A DNA stretch of 64,000 nucleotides from JAGDMJ01 sp963809695 (GCA_963809695.1 CAWEKI010000011.1:8999-72998); one strand, 5' to 3'. Positions 27,093 through 36,655 are shown, counted from the first letter of the stretch. Made by a program: numbers and translations. Notes: generated by a model from the letters alone, not told the origin.

Positions 27093-27947
27093 CTACGCCT
27101 TTTCTGCTATGATCAAGTTTGTGGTCGCATACCAAGGCACGATGCGGTTGAACAGTCTCACCAAAGTAGAGGAGCCACAGTGCTTGTTGTACGATACTAT
27201 TTGGAAACCATTCCGCCTAAACCATTTCTTAAAAGAGGTGGGGACACACAGATGTACAGCGTCATCGTCGGCTGTTTGAAATTCTATGTGCCCATCGTTC
27301 AACCGTGGGAAAATGTAGACAAACTGCACATCCCTCTTCATCTTCACCCACAGCGGAAGAATTAGACACCTACCCAAGCCTTTGACTGCTTCCATTATTG
27401 TTTCATAATGGAAATATCTTTCCCCGCCACCCAACATGACCAAAATCGCTCGAACGCAGTTGTTCGGACCTGCCCAGTTGGGGCTCTGAATCACTACTCT
27501 CCCCCCAGGTTTCAATATCCTATTAAACTCATTTAGTACAGAATCTGCGGCGAGCAAATGCTCAAATACGCAGAGCGAAGATATTATTTCGAACGATTCG
27601 TTACCAAAAGGCAGGGGGGTAAGCCCATTATATGCCACAAGTCCTGCCCCAGCAAAGCCCGGTAAGTGGATCGAGAACTCAGCCAAATCCTTCGGAGAAA
27701 AGACATCAAGACCCGTAACGGTGAATCCCTTCCTTGCAAGCTTCAACGGACTGCGCCAATTGCCACAGCCGAAATCTAGCAGCTGAGTTCGGTTCTCGGA
27801 AGCATCGCAAACATTTGACACATACTCCTCGATTGCAGGGTCGCGTTGATCATCCAACCCATATTGGGATCGCATACCAAGGTAGAATGCTTGCAGCATC
27901 TCCTGTACTGACGCGATGCTTTCTTCGTCTTGCAGATACTTAACCAT
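27093..27947 (-). CDS. SAM-dependent methyltransferase
   Basis: A 284-residue class I methyltransferase. The SAM-binding motif I is LLDFGCGNWRSP (about residues 56-67), followed by the acidic VTGLDVF, the ISSLCVFEHL motif and ILKPGGRVVIQSP. The fold matches the Methyltransf_11 group. Within this polysaccharide cluster it probably methylates a sugar or a lipid-linked intermediate. The substrate is unknown, and a role outside the pathway is possible. Confidence 0.88.
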   Translation of the reverse strand: MVKYLQDEESIASVQEMLQAFYLGMRSQYGLDDQRDPAIEEYVSNVCDASENRTQLLDFGCGNWRSPLKLARKGFTVTGLDVFSPKDLAEFSIHLPGFAGAGLVAYNGLTPLPFGNESFEIISSLCVFEHLLAADSVLNEFNRILKPGGRVVIQSPNWAGPNNCVRAILVMLGGGERYFHYETIMEAVKGLGRCLILPLWVKMKRDVQFVYIFPRLNDGHIEFQTADDDAVHLCVPTSFKKWFRRNGFQIVSYNKHCGSSTLVRLFNRIVPWYATTNLIIAEKA

Positions 27948-27959
27948 TATCCGATCTTG

Positions 27960-29378
27960 TTAGGGCTCAGGTTCTTTTTGAATCCCGACCGATGTAAGTT
28001 GCTTCGTCGTCCTAATTTCCGACATTATTTCAATGTCCCTCAGTCCTCTCAACCCAAAGCCCAGCAACGGCCAAATCCAGAAATGCGATCCCCATGTTCT
28101 GATCTCCGCGTTAAATGCCACGAAGAAAACCAGCAGGAAGAAAAGAGTCAAAATGCTCAGCGCAGAGCGTGAGTCAAATGAGAAGTGCGGGAGTTTCTTC
28201 ACCCTGAGGTATGCCCTTAGCAGGGCGATCAGAATCATGAAGTAGCCTACAAGCCCAATCCACCCGACCTTTGACCAAATTGATATATAATCATTATGCG
28301 GCTCAAGGTTCTCGTAGAGAGTCCCCGACCCGTCGTAGTAAAAATAACCTGATCCGAGCGGCGCTCCAATCCATTTTCCAGCATTGACTTCGTCTACTTC
28401 TTGAATCACCTGAGACCAAGCCTGCAACCGAAAGGCCGCGTTGCCAGATGCAGATAGCCCCATGTTTCTTGATTCAGGCGTGATGTCACCAGACAACAGC
28501 AGGCCAATCGTTTCAGGGCTCAGTGACTCCAGAAGTGCATCAGTACTTGCCTCAACGCTTCTCGTCATACTTGTAGGCATAAGAGCTTCGAAGCCACCCC
28601 AGAGAACCGCGATCAGACCGAGGGCGGCCGCCAATCTCCAAAGCAAGCCGGTGAGCCGAACTCTGCTTCCTATGATGAATGAGAGCAGTAACGCCAAAGG
28701 GAAAGCAAGAAAGATGGAACGGGTTTGACCAACCAGAAGGATTACAACGAAAAAGCACCCCAATACCCCACGTTGCCACCACTGGAGAAGCCGCTTCTTG
28801 CCATTCACGGCCGATGTTATGAGCAATACGCATGCAGTCGCAATGACAAGAGACTGTCTTCCCGTTGCATAACGCAAAACTTCACCTTGGGTGTCCCAAG
28901 CAGAACCAGTCAGTGCATCATAGATGATGAGAGCACAAAGCCAGAGAGCCGCGATAAAGATGACTTTCCCTAAGGATCGAGCGAAGTCATTATCGTAAAT
29001 TACGTACGCTGCAGGCATGAGTAGGATGCAGGCATACCAGCGTCCTTCGCCTATTGCATTTCCCCCATAAGTTGGGAGACCGCGGAATAGTGAAAGGAGA
29101 TACATACCGAGGAACAATCCAAGGGGTATGAGCCCGATATGTTTGACCAACTCTCTTGCCGCTTCTTTGTAGGCGCTTGCTGTCATCGCAATAATCAGAA
29201 TCGAGAAGATGTCAAGAACCAGGATTCGGCCCCCTTGGGGCCCCAATCCTAAATCCCTGAGATCATTGGGAAAGAGCAAATAGCCCAAAAAGAAAAAAAT
29301 AAAAACCGATTGCGCACCTCTGAATTTGCGGCGGTCATCTTCCTTGAGAATCGCTCGTTGATTCTCAATAGCCTGCAT
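27960..29378 (-). CDS. O-antigen polymerase/ligase-like membrane protein
   Basis: A 472-residue integral membrane protein with about eleven hydrophobic segments (for example SVFIFFFLGYLLF, LGLIAVLWGGF, IGLVGYFMILIALL). The long periplasmic loop before the last helices holds PHNDYISIWSKVGWIGLVGY, a segment typical of the O-antigen ligase/Wzy (PF04932) family. It probably polymerises or transfers repeat units at the periplasmic face. ATG 29378 is chosen because GAGG lies six bases upstream. It sits between the decayed stretch and the methyltransferase. Confidence 0.86.
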   Translation of the reverse strand: MQAIENQRAILKEDDRRKFRGAQSVFIFFFLGYLLFPNDLRDLGLGPQGGRILVLDIFSILIIAMTASAYKEAARELVKHIGLIPLGLFLGMYLLSLFRGLPTYGGNAIGEGRWYACILLMPAAYVIYDNDFARSLGKVIFIAALWLCALIIYDALTGSAWDTQGEVLRYATGRQSLVIATACVLLITSAVNGKKRLLQWWQRGVLGCFFVVILLVGQTRSIFLAFPLALLLSFIIGSRVRLTGLLWRLAAALGLIAVLWGGFEALMPTSMTRSVEASTDALLESLSPETIGLLLSGDITPESRNMGLSASGNAAFRLQAWSQVIQEVDEVNAGKWIGAPLGSGYFYYDGSGTLYENLEPHNDYISIWSKVGWIGLVGYFMILIALLRAYLRVKKLPHFSFDSRSALSILTLFFLLVFFVAFNAEIRTWGSHFWIWPLLGFGLRGLRDIEIMSEIRTTKQLTSVGIQKEPEP

Positions 29379-29943
29379 TGAATTCCTCAATCATCGCTTG
29401 AGTCCTCTTCACAACAGATGCGACAGGAAAACCCGCCATCAACAAGACCGCATTTTGGGTGGAGTTCCATGAGCATTGAAAGCGCGGAAAAACCTGGTAA
29501 AGAAACTCCACAAGGTGCAGGGAGCCCGGCAGCATGCATCTGGAGAAGTGCGCACCACCGATGGCAGAAACTGTTGGAACTTCAAGGGCAGCAACCATTT
29601 GGTCCCGTTTCATTTCTTAGACAGCCGATTGCCCTATGCAAGATGCTGGCCGTTTCACCAATATTGCCTTAATGCCGATCTTTTTGACAGGCGACGCCAA
29701 CATGATGCAAGCTAGGAGCATTTCGTTCACAAAGTACCAATGGCCAAGTCATAAGATTAAGGCGAAGTATGACCGCGAAAACGTTCTAAGTACCGCAACA
29801 AAGTCTTGGAACCCAGCGAACACTTATAAAAGGTCGAAGAGATAATATGTCCATCGGTCTACTTCCGAGGACCGAAGAGTCCCCGAATCCAAACAGTCAT
29901 TCCCACGCAATAACATGCTCACACAAACCTTTCGTCGGGTAGG
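29379..29943 (-). other. Gap in the polysaccharide cluster with a possible decayed gene
   Basis: No intact gene. On the minus strand a frame from about 29740 to 29371 reads like coding sequence (GHWYFVNEMLLACIMLASPV ... MVAALEVPTVSAIGG ... VLLMAGFPVASVVK) but has a stop codon at 29617-29619. The rest of the stretch has many stops in all frames. It may be the remnant of a lost transferase gene between the flippase and the polymerase. I do not recognise the family. Confidence 0.3.
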
Positions 29944-31521
29944 CTATTGATGGGATCGAGTGCGGATAGCCTCCATCACCATACCAGTCCCTGGTAACCA
30001 CCCAACTTTGCGAAGGACCACAAGATAAATCCCACCGAATGAAGTTGCCAATACGGTAACAGCGGCTAGCGGCAGTTCGAAAACCACATCATGACCTATC
30101 CAGAATGCTGCTGAAAGAACTACACCTATCACATGATACAGGTATACGTCACGCAAATAATCTCTCAACCCGATATGGACAACCTGGCGCAAAAGGACCA
30201 CAACCATCAACAGTCCGGGGAGACCCCCAAAGACCATTGCCCAGGCAGCCCCAGTAACCCCCCAAATAGGGCAAAGCACCATTAGCGCAGTCACATATGT
30301 GAAAATAGTACCCAAGTAAAACATACCCACTGTCTTGGATTGCCCCCAGCCCAGGACAAATTGAATCGGGATTGTGGTCACGGATGCAAGGGCAGTTGCA
30401 GCACACAAGATGGAGAGCACTGGCCAAGCCTCGGCCGCAAAGCCTTCTCCCATCCAAATTCTGAGAATCGGGGATGAGAAAGTGAAAAGGATAGCGAATA
30501 TCGGGAGCATGCACACCCCAAAAAGGCGAGACGCTTTGACAAAAACTTCTCGGTTTAACTGGGCATCTTTCGCCCCGTCAATCTCACTCGCATAGGGAAA
30601 CAATACCCCGAATGCACTCCCGACCACTGCCCATACAGCATTTATGGCCTTGGCCGGCACAGAATAGATAGTCACCGCCACCGGACCAAGCAGATATCCG
30701 ATGAGCAAGCGACCCGCATAGCTGTTCACAAGATCGCCAATACGAGAAATTACAAGATAGGAACTGAATCGATAGACCGACTTGACGTACATGCCCCGAA
30801 ATACTACGGCGAACGCCCACGACGGAAGAATTCGGTGCACTATAGCATATGATACGCCGCATGTCGCAATGGCAGATGCTACACTGATGATGACGGCACC
30901 CTCGAGCCCCTTCCCAGCTGCAAGGACTGCTACTGTCGCAACGACTGTAGATAAATTAGCGAGTGCGTTCACCTTACTGCTGAGGTCATACCTTTGCATC
31001 CCCATTAGAACCGAATTCAGAGTACCGCCGATCATTGTAAAGAAAAAGCCAACCGCACATAGGATCAGGCTAATCCTGGCCGATTCCAACATAGACTCTG
31101 GCACTCGCAGAAACCATAATACAAAAGGACTAGCCACAATCAACAAACATGACCCTATGAACCCTGCAACAACCTGCGCAGTCAGCGCAGCATTGATGGA
31201 CTGGGTAACACCGCGAGAGTCACCCTGCGCTGAATACTGAGCAACAAATTTCACCACACCCTGCCCTAAGGCCAAATCGAACAATCCGTAATAGCCTATG
31301 AGACTTGTGAGCAGGACGTAGACTCCATACCCTTCTGGGCCCAACGCAAAAACCATATAGGGGGTGGCAAGCATGGTGACGACCGCGGTTGCAATCCATG
31401 CCCCGGAATTGTGCAGCGCATTTCGGATGAGGCGTCGCTTGCTTGCGTCAAGGTTTATGGCAACCCGAGCCTTTCCCTGCAGATCCGCCGCAGCCTCGCT
31501 TTTCTCAGTCGGGAGCGCCAC
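29944..31521 (-). CDS. Wzx-type polysaccharide flippase
   Basis: A 525-residue MOP/MATE-superfamily membrane protein with about 12-14 helices that moves lipid-linked repeat units across the inner membrane. The N-terminal signature NSGAWIATAVVTMLATPYMVFALGPEGYGVYVLL and the later RIGDLVNSYAGRLLIGYLLG are characteristic of the polysaccharide-biosynthesis flippase family. The predicted GTG start at 31521 lacks a good SD, and the first 30 charged residues may not all be translated. It begins eight bases after the chain-length gene ends. Confidence 0.92.
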   Translation of the reverse strand: MALPTEKSEAAADLQGKARVAINLDASKRRLIRNALHNSGAWIATAVVTMLATPYMVFALGPEGYGVYVLLTSLIGYYGLFDLALGQGVVKFVAQYSAQGDSRGVTQSINAALTAQVVAGFIGSCLLIVASPFVLWFLRVPESMLESARISLILCAVGFFFTMIGGTLNSVLMGMQRYDLSSKVNALANLSTVVATVAVLAAGKGLEGAVIISVASAIATCGVSYAIVHRILPSWAFAVVFRGMYVKSVYRFSSYLVISRIGDLVNSYAGRLLIGYLLGPVAVTIYSVPAKAINAVWAVVGSAFGVLFPYASEIDGAKDAQLNREVFVKASRLFGVCMLPIFAILFTFSSPILRIWMGEGFAAEAWPVLSILCAATALASVTTIPIQFVLGWGQSKTVGMFYLGTIFTYVTALMVLCPIWGVTGAAWAMVFGGLPGLLMVVVLLRQVVHIGLRDYLRDVYLYHVIGVVLSAAFWIGHDVVFELPLAAVTVLATSFGGIYLVVLRKVGWLPGTGMVMEAIRTRSHQ

Positions 31522-31528
31522 GTGTCAC

Positions 31529-32557
31529 TCAGGAGGGCTGGTTGTGTCGGATAATCTCGAAGAACCTAGAAATTCTTTTCCCTTGGCTTGGCCAAAGGAT
31601 GAAGAAGGTCGAGATTAGGAGAAACGCAAGAATGAATACCGTCCCTGTGATAATCGCCCTCTTCGGTCTTTCCTTCTTCACCGGTGCACGCGCCTCATCA
31701 AGCACGTTCACGATGGTGATATTCTTGATCTCCTCGATCTTCGCCAGCTCTGCCTGCCTCTTGAGCTCGATGAATACTGTGGACTTCACCTGTACGTCGC
31801 GCATGAACCGCTCCTGTTCCAGGAGGAGTTGCGGCGAATCTGCCACCCTCCTGTTCCGTTCCCGGAAGTTCTTGAGCGCATCTTCCGCATTGCGCAGTTC
31901 CGCTTCCACCTGGGTCAACCGCTCTTCAATCCACTTCAGTTGCTCAGAGGCATTGGTGGTCTTTTTCAGGCGCATGAACTTATCTGTCTCTGCAATGACC
32001 GTATTGAGCACCTCAGCAGCAAGGCTAGGCTCCCGCATCTCCAGGTCGCCGTGACAATGTTCGTCTTGTTGCTCGAGGGTCGCAGTGAGCAGGTCTCGCA
32101 AGGTTCTTCAACGCTTTGTCGAAATTCTCTTCCGGGGTGTGCTCGTCAAGCTCGAAGTAAGTAGATGAGGTTCACCGGCTTGCTGAATCTCTCGGTGGTG
32201 TATTCTTTTTCGATCACACCACGAAGTACAGTCTCGCTGGTGAGTATGCTCGGATAGAGGCGCGAAATGTCCGATCCTCCCCGCCACATTCACACCGGCA
32301 AGGGTAGCAAGGCCCGCAATCTGGCTCAAGGAGCCGACCTTGCTCTTGTCTGTCTCGGGAAGGAGGACTGCGGTAGACTTGAAGTATACGGGAAGGACAA
32401 AGCTGATAGCAAGCGCCAGCAGCCCGGCCGCCAGCGAGAAGAGAGCGATCCTCTTCCGCTCCGCCCAGATCGCCGCGGCTGCCTGCTCGAAAGCGGATAC
32501 GGTGCTGCTCACCTTGTGGAAGTGCTCTTCGTTCAGCTCTGGAATCTCTAGCGCCAT
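31529..32557 (-). CDS. Wzz/GNVR chain-length determinant (several frame breaks)
   Basis: About 340 residues when repaired. It starts at ATG 32557 (MALEIPELNEEHFHK), has a first membrane helix (IALFSLAAGLLALAISFVLPVYF), then a periplasmic coiled-coil part, and a C-terminal helix (AIITGTVFILAFLLISTFFIL) after the proline-rich KERPKR. This is the Wzz topology, which sets polysaccharide chain length with Wzy. The middle (about 32040-32270) is split over all three frames. Removing one base at a doubled or tripled letter in five places, and adding one C in the last, yields a single protein (VAGGSDISRLYPSIL, IYYFELDEHTPEENF, KNLRDLLTATSSNKTNIVTATLEMREP). Confidence 0.8.
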
Positions 32558-32637
32558 TGCATTCTTTTCCACAGATGAAAGAAACAGTAGCCAGAAGTCT
32601 GAGGTCACAGTTTGTCAATGACTATCTGGTCTATCCC

Positions 32638-35132
32638 CTACTTCGTAAGTGTAACAACTGACACCGTAATCGCCGCGAGGCTCGCCAGGATGGTGAGCGT
32701 GTTCAGTGATGGTCGAAAGCGTTTTGTCCTCTTTCGGCATCTTCCTCGGCACGTAGATCGTGCTCCCCGGAAGCACCTCATCGTCCGGTATGAAGAACCA
32801 TCCGCTCGGCTCCCACTTCTTCCCCCCGGGAAGAAGCGTCACGGTCCGCCCTTCGTCCGCTTCTTCTCTCGTGCCTCCTGCCTGACTGATGTAATAGTCG
32901 GGATCTGCGCCTTTCTTGTAGAGCACAGGGGAAGGCACAAAGACTTCTCCGCTCACGTAGATCATGTCTTCAGAAATGGACACATGAATGGAATCGCCGT
33001 CATACATTACGATGTTGTCCCGGGACGTGGTGTCCTCGAATGCTTTTCTAAAGTCCAGAGGGACGAGCCCCGCGTTGTTGAATTTGCGGATGAGATGCGA
33101 CCCCTCCAGGTACGCTCCCTGCCGCAGACCGCCTGCACGATGCAGGATGCTCGCGAGCCGCTCCCCTTCGTAGCGCAAGAGCGTACGAGCCCGGGAACAT
33201 GACCGAGCCGCTGACGGCAACCATTTTCTGACGGACATACTTCGGGTCCCTGGGAACGAAGAGAATGTCCCGTCCCCGGAGCCGCATCCCCTGGCTGCCC
33301 GCAGCAGTCCAGTATTCCCGCGATACATTCAGTCTGAAGATCTGGCTGTAGACCTCCAGCTCAGTGGTGTCGATGCGCGAGAGCTCCCACGATTCCATGG
33401 ACGCGTCCTCGGTCAGGCCTCCGGCAGCGACGACAAGGTCGGCAACGGTCATGCCGTCATGCCTCAGGTAGGCGCCAGGTAACCGTACGGCTCCCCGCAC
33501 GATGACGCTGTCCCTCGGGAAGAATTGATCTTCATTGAACACCACCACGCTGTCCTCGTTTTGCAGCAGGACATTTTCATTTGCATCACCGGCCAGGGCC
33601 AACTGCAGATTGAACGGACGCACTTCCCTCCGAAGGTTCGGCTTCATGCGGAAAAGAGTGGCACGGTCGGCAAACGTATTCTCCAGGAGACTGTCTGCAG
33701 CGAGGACCAGGTCCCGCACTGTCATCCCCGGCTTGAGTTCAAAGGGGCCTGGCTTCCGCACATTGCCCATGATGCTAACGCGGTTTGCCGCCATCCCCCC
33801 AATCCCCATCACAGTGACGATATCGCCGTTTTCGATCCCTGTGTCGCAGCGCTGGAACTGGGCAAGCGACGAGAAGGTGACATCAAAATCCTCAATGTCG
33901 CGCGCGTACAGGGAGCGCCGGTCGAAAGGAATGATGCGCTCCACATGCACGCGGTTGATGTAGGCGTCGAAGCGCGGGCCGCCTGAAAGCGTGAGCAGCG
34001 AGCCGAGTGTCTCTCCCGGCTTCAGTTCGTAGATCGCAGGGCGCACAACGCGCCCGACAACAGCCACACGCTTTCCCCCCGGGTTCACAAACACAATGTC
34101 CCCATCCTGGAGCACCCGGTCACCCGCACGGTCCCCTCGCAGGATGTAATTGTACAGGTCGATTGTCTGCGCCGTGTCGCCGCGGCGAAGAAGCCGGATC
34201 TCGCGCATGGTCCCGTCCACCGTCGGGCCTCCCGCCATGTACATCGCGGTCATGACCGTGGACATGGATGGAACGGAATACCCTCCCGGCCTCTGCACCT
34301 CGCCAAGGACGAACACTTCAATGTTCCGCAGCTTGCCCAGGGAGACATCCATGTAGGTCGCAGCGTTGGCTGCGCCGCCACGCAGGCTGGAATAGACGGT
34401 GGTCATTCGCCGGAGCACCTTCTCGCGGAACTCGGCGAGAGTCAACCCGTTTGCCGCTACCGGCCCCACGTCGGGGATCACAGCATTCCCGTCCCGGTTC
34501 ACCGTCAGCGAATAGTTGAGACGTGTTTCCCCCCAGAGCGAGACGAGGACTTCGTCTCCCGGGCCAAGCGCGTAGGATGGAGGAGTGGCGACAGCTCCGG
34601 AAGGGATGAACGTGGAGGTAGGATACTGGAAAACGCTGAATCCAAAAGGTTGGATGAGCGTGTCAATGCCGCGGCGCCCCACGAACCCCGGCACGTCGGT
34701 CCGCTTTCTGGGAACCGGCACTTTCAGCCGCGCAAGGAGTGAATCCATCGATTCGCTGGGTTGGGCTCCGGAGACCGTGCCAAGCCGCGGATCGTTGTAC
34801 AACGAAGGGGCTCCACGGACATCCTGCATGGATGAAGAACGGCGCGTTGAGTACAGGTAGTCTTCGAGACTGATGCCGTATTCTTTCGCCCGTTGGGTTG
34901 CTTCTTCCCGGGAGATCCCCATGTCTCTCAACTTCTGGTCGATCTCTTCGGGAGTCATGCGTTGCAACTGGCCTTCCGCCTGCTCTTTTACTTGTTCCTT
35001 GGATTGTCCTGCAAGGGGGAGCGGCAGGGTTAGAAGGGCCGCCAGAAGGCCCAGAAGAGGAAATGGAAGGCGTCTCAAGGAATACCTGTTGCCTTTTTGC
35101 TCAGAAGTGGTTAATTGTGGCTTGAGCATCAT
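32638..35132 (-). CDS. Wza-like polysaccharide export protein with SLBB domains (two frame breaks)
   Basis: About 830 residues. An N-terminal signal segment (RRLPFPLLGLLAALLTLPLPLAGQ) is followed by a charged helical stretch, a polysaccharide-export motif (ALGPGDEVLVSLWG...VNRDGNAVIPDVGPV), and at least five SLBB-type domains (for example VFVLGEVQRPGGYSVP, VAVVGRVVRPAIYELKPGE, VSIMGNVRKPGPFELKPGM). It ends in a C-terminal membrane helix. It would form the outer-membrane/periplasmic exit channel. Frame breaks near 33192 and 32712 are repaired by removing one base of TT and of AA; the true end is then the TAG at 32638-32640 (TILASLAAITVSVVTLTK). The start is uncertain: ATG 35132 or 35129 overlaps the divergent metallophosphatase, while TTG 35078 does not. 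Confidence 0.85.
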
Positions 35133-35832
35133 GCGAATCGCGATTATATCGGACATTCACGCCAACCTTCCGGCATTCGAAGCCGTCCTGAAGAATATCG
35201 AAACGACAGGCGTCGATGCCATTTATTGCCTCGGCGACACGGTGGGGTACGGCCCCTACCCGGACGAGTGCGTAACGCTTGTGCGCGAGCGCTGCGCTTT
35301 GACCCTGAAAGGCAATCATGACAGCGGCCTCCTGCATGAAACGCCGCTTGAAGATTTCAATATGTACGGGATGAAAGCGATTGTCTGGTCCCGGAAGGAG
35401 GTCTCGGGGGGCAATCAAGCATTCCTGCGCGACCTTCCGTTCACCGCTTTGCGGGAAGGGTGCACATTTGCCCATGCCTCCCCCCTCCAGCCCGATTCCT
35501 GGAGGTATGTTCTGACCCTCCGTGCAGCCCAGGACAATTTCAGCGCTTTCACCACCGACGTCTGCTTCATCGGGCACACGCATGTGCCGGTGATCATCGG
35601 TGAAGACGGGTCAATCAACAGGATGAAGAACAAAGGACGGTACATCATCAATGTCGGCAGCGTGGGGCAGCCGCGCGATCACAATCCTGACGCGGCCTTC
35701 GGGCTGTATGATACAGAGGCGAATCTCTACCAGCTCGTGCGCGTGCCGTACGACATTCAAAAGACCATGCAAGCAATCCGTGATGCGGGACTGCCAGAAT
35801 TTCTTGCACACAGGTTGTCTCTTGGCATTTAA
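35131..35832 (+). CDS. YfcE/MJ0936-like metallophosphoesterase
   Basis: A 233-residue calcineurin-like phosphoesterase. The metal ligands are visible in order: DIHAN near residue 8, GDTVGYGP, GNHD, and the GHTHVP motif near residue 150. Such enzymes hydrolyse phosphomonoesters or cyclic phosphodiesters in the cytoplasm; the substrate is not evident. The start ATG at 35131 overlaps the longest possible start of the divergent export gene, so one of the two starts must lie further in. Confidence 0.9.
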   Translation: MRIAIISDIHANLPAFEAVLKNIETTGVDAIYCLGDTVGYGPYPDECVTLVRERCALTLKGNHDSGLLHETPLEDFNMYGMKAIVWSRKEVSGGNQAFLRDLPFTALREGCTFAHASPLQPDSWRYVLTLRAAQDNFSAFTTDVCFIGHTHVPVIIGEDGSINRMKNKGRYIINVGSVGQPRDHNPDAAFGLYDTEANLYQLVRVPYDIQKTMQAIRDAGLPEFLAHRLSLGI

Positions 35833-36319
35833 TATGCGAGAAGACAGAGTAAAAAGCAACCGTGCAGTCACGCTGGTTGCGCTGGATCACAAGTTAGGTG
35901 CAAAGAGGTGGAGTGCAGGTTGAAGGGGCGGAAATAGGTATTAATGTTTGGGCTAGGGTTGGTGGCCTCGCTCCATCCGCAACCACAGACAATTCGGAGG
36001 GTTTTCTTAGTTTCTGACTTCTGACTTCTGGGTCGTCTCTATCCCCTGCACCCTATTCCCCATCCCCTGCTTTTGTCACCTATCCCGCTTCCTCACCGAG
36101 TAATAGCCCCCACTGGCCATTCCTGTGCCCTCTCCGCCGGAGGCACCCGCCTGCTCCGTGGCTCCGTCGGGACGAGAAAACCGTTGCCCCAGACGAAGAA
36201 AGCCCCCTGAAGGGGACTGTTCCTTAAGAGGACCAAGTGTCTGTGTCTCCTCCCTGGTTCACCATTCACCATTCACCGTTCGGTGTTCATACTTCGGTAT
36301 TCTCAATTCGCGGTTCTCG

Positions 36320-36419
36320 GTTCACGGTTCCACGCTCTCTGTCGTCCTGACACGCCTGCCCTGAAATGAGCTTATTCAGGGTTTTTGTTCAGGACGACAC
36401 AAAACGTCGAACCGTGAAC
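36320..36419. repeat. Nested palindrome of about 100 bases
   Basis: Three concentric inverted repeats. The outer one is GTTCACGGTTC (36320-36330) with GAACCGTGAAC (36409-36419). The middle one is GTCGTCCTGA (36341-36350) with TCAGGACGAC (36389-36398). The inner one is CCCTGAA (36359-36365) with TTCAGGG (36375-36381). The middle and inner parts recur at 37322-37373. Confidence 0.8.
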
Positions 36420-36450
36420 TGTGAACCACAACCGAAATCCAACCGTTGCC

Positions 36451-36518
36451 CTAGACGAAGAAAGCCCGATAAATCGGGCCATAGGGTCAGGATCGTTTAC
36501 GATCCTTTCTTCGTCTAG
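36451..36518. repeat. Three-stem palindromic element
   Basis: An outer 14-bp inverted repeat, CTAGACGAAGAAAG (36451-36464) with CTTTCTTCGTCTAG (36505-36518), encloses two separate hairpins: GCCCGAT-AA-ATCGGGC (36464-36479) and GGATCGT-TT-ACGATCC (36490-36505). The result can fold as a three-way junction. Its left arm is also found near 36192, next to a different small hairpin (CCCC-CTGAA-GGGG). Confidence 0.8.
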
Positions 36519-36522
36519 TGCC

Positions 36523-36572
36523 GCTCCAACTTTCAATTGCTACGAATTCTTGGTGAGAGTTGAAGTTGGAGC
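36523..36572. repeat. Inverted repeat GCTCCAACTT / AAGTTGGAGC
   Basis: GCTCCAACTT at 36523-36532 and AAGTTGGAGC at 36563-36572 pair perfectly; the match extends inward as TCAA/TTG with one bulge. It follows directly on the three-stem element. Confidence 0.7.
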
Positions 36573-36579
36573 GTGCACT

Positions 36580-36655
36580 GTGCCCCGTCGTTTATAGGAA
36601 ATGATAGTTGGTGGGGCACTAGCGTGGCGCTTCAGCGCCACGGTTCCTTTTTTTT
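36580..36655 (+). terminator. Palindrome plus terminator-like hairpin
   Basis: GTGCCCC (36580-36586) pairs with GGGGCAC (36613-36619). Next to it CGTGGCGC-TTCA-GCGCCACG (36623-36642) forms an 8-bp stem followed after GTTCC by eight T residues. The second hairpin looks like a rho-independent terminator. A close relative (GTGGCGCC-TTC-GGCGCCAC) is part of the repeat at 54363-54538. Confidence 0.65.

Noticed and set aside
35101..36364. Short frames such as 36125-36364 in the palindrome-rich stretch
   Set aside because: Low-complexity Pro/Arg/Ser-rich translations across palindromes, with no SD and no conserved composition.
36451..36518. Cloverleaf-like folding suggested a tRNA
   Set aside because: There is no acceptor stem of tRNA length, no T-loop (GTTCRA) and no anticodon arm in the right place. 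It has two hairpins and not three.
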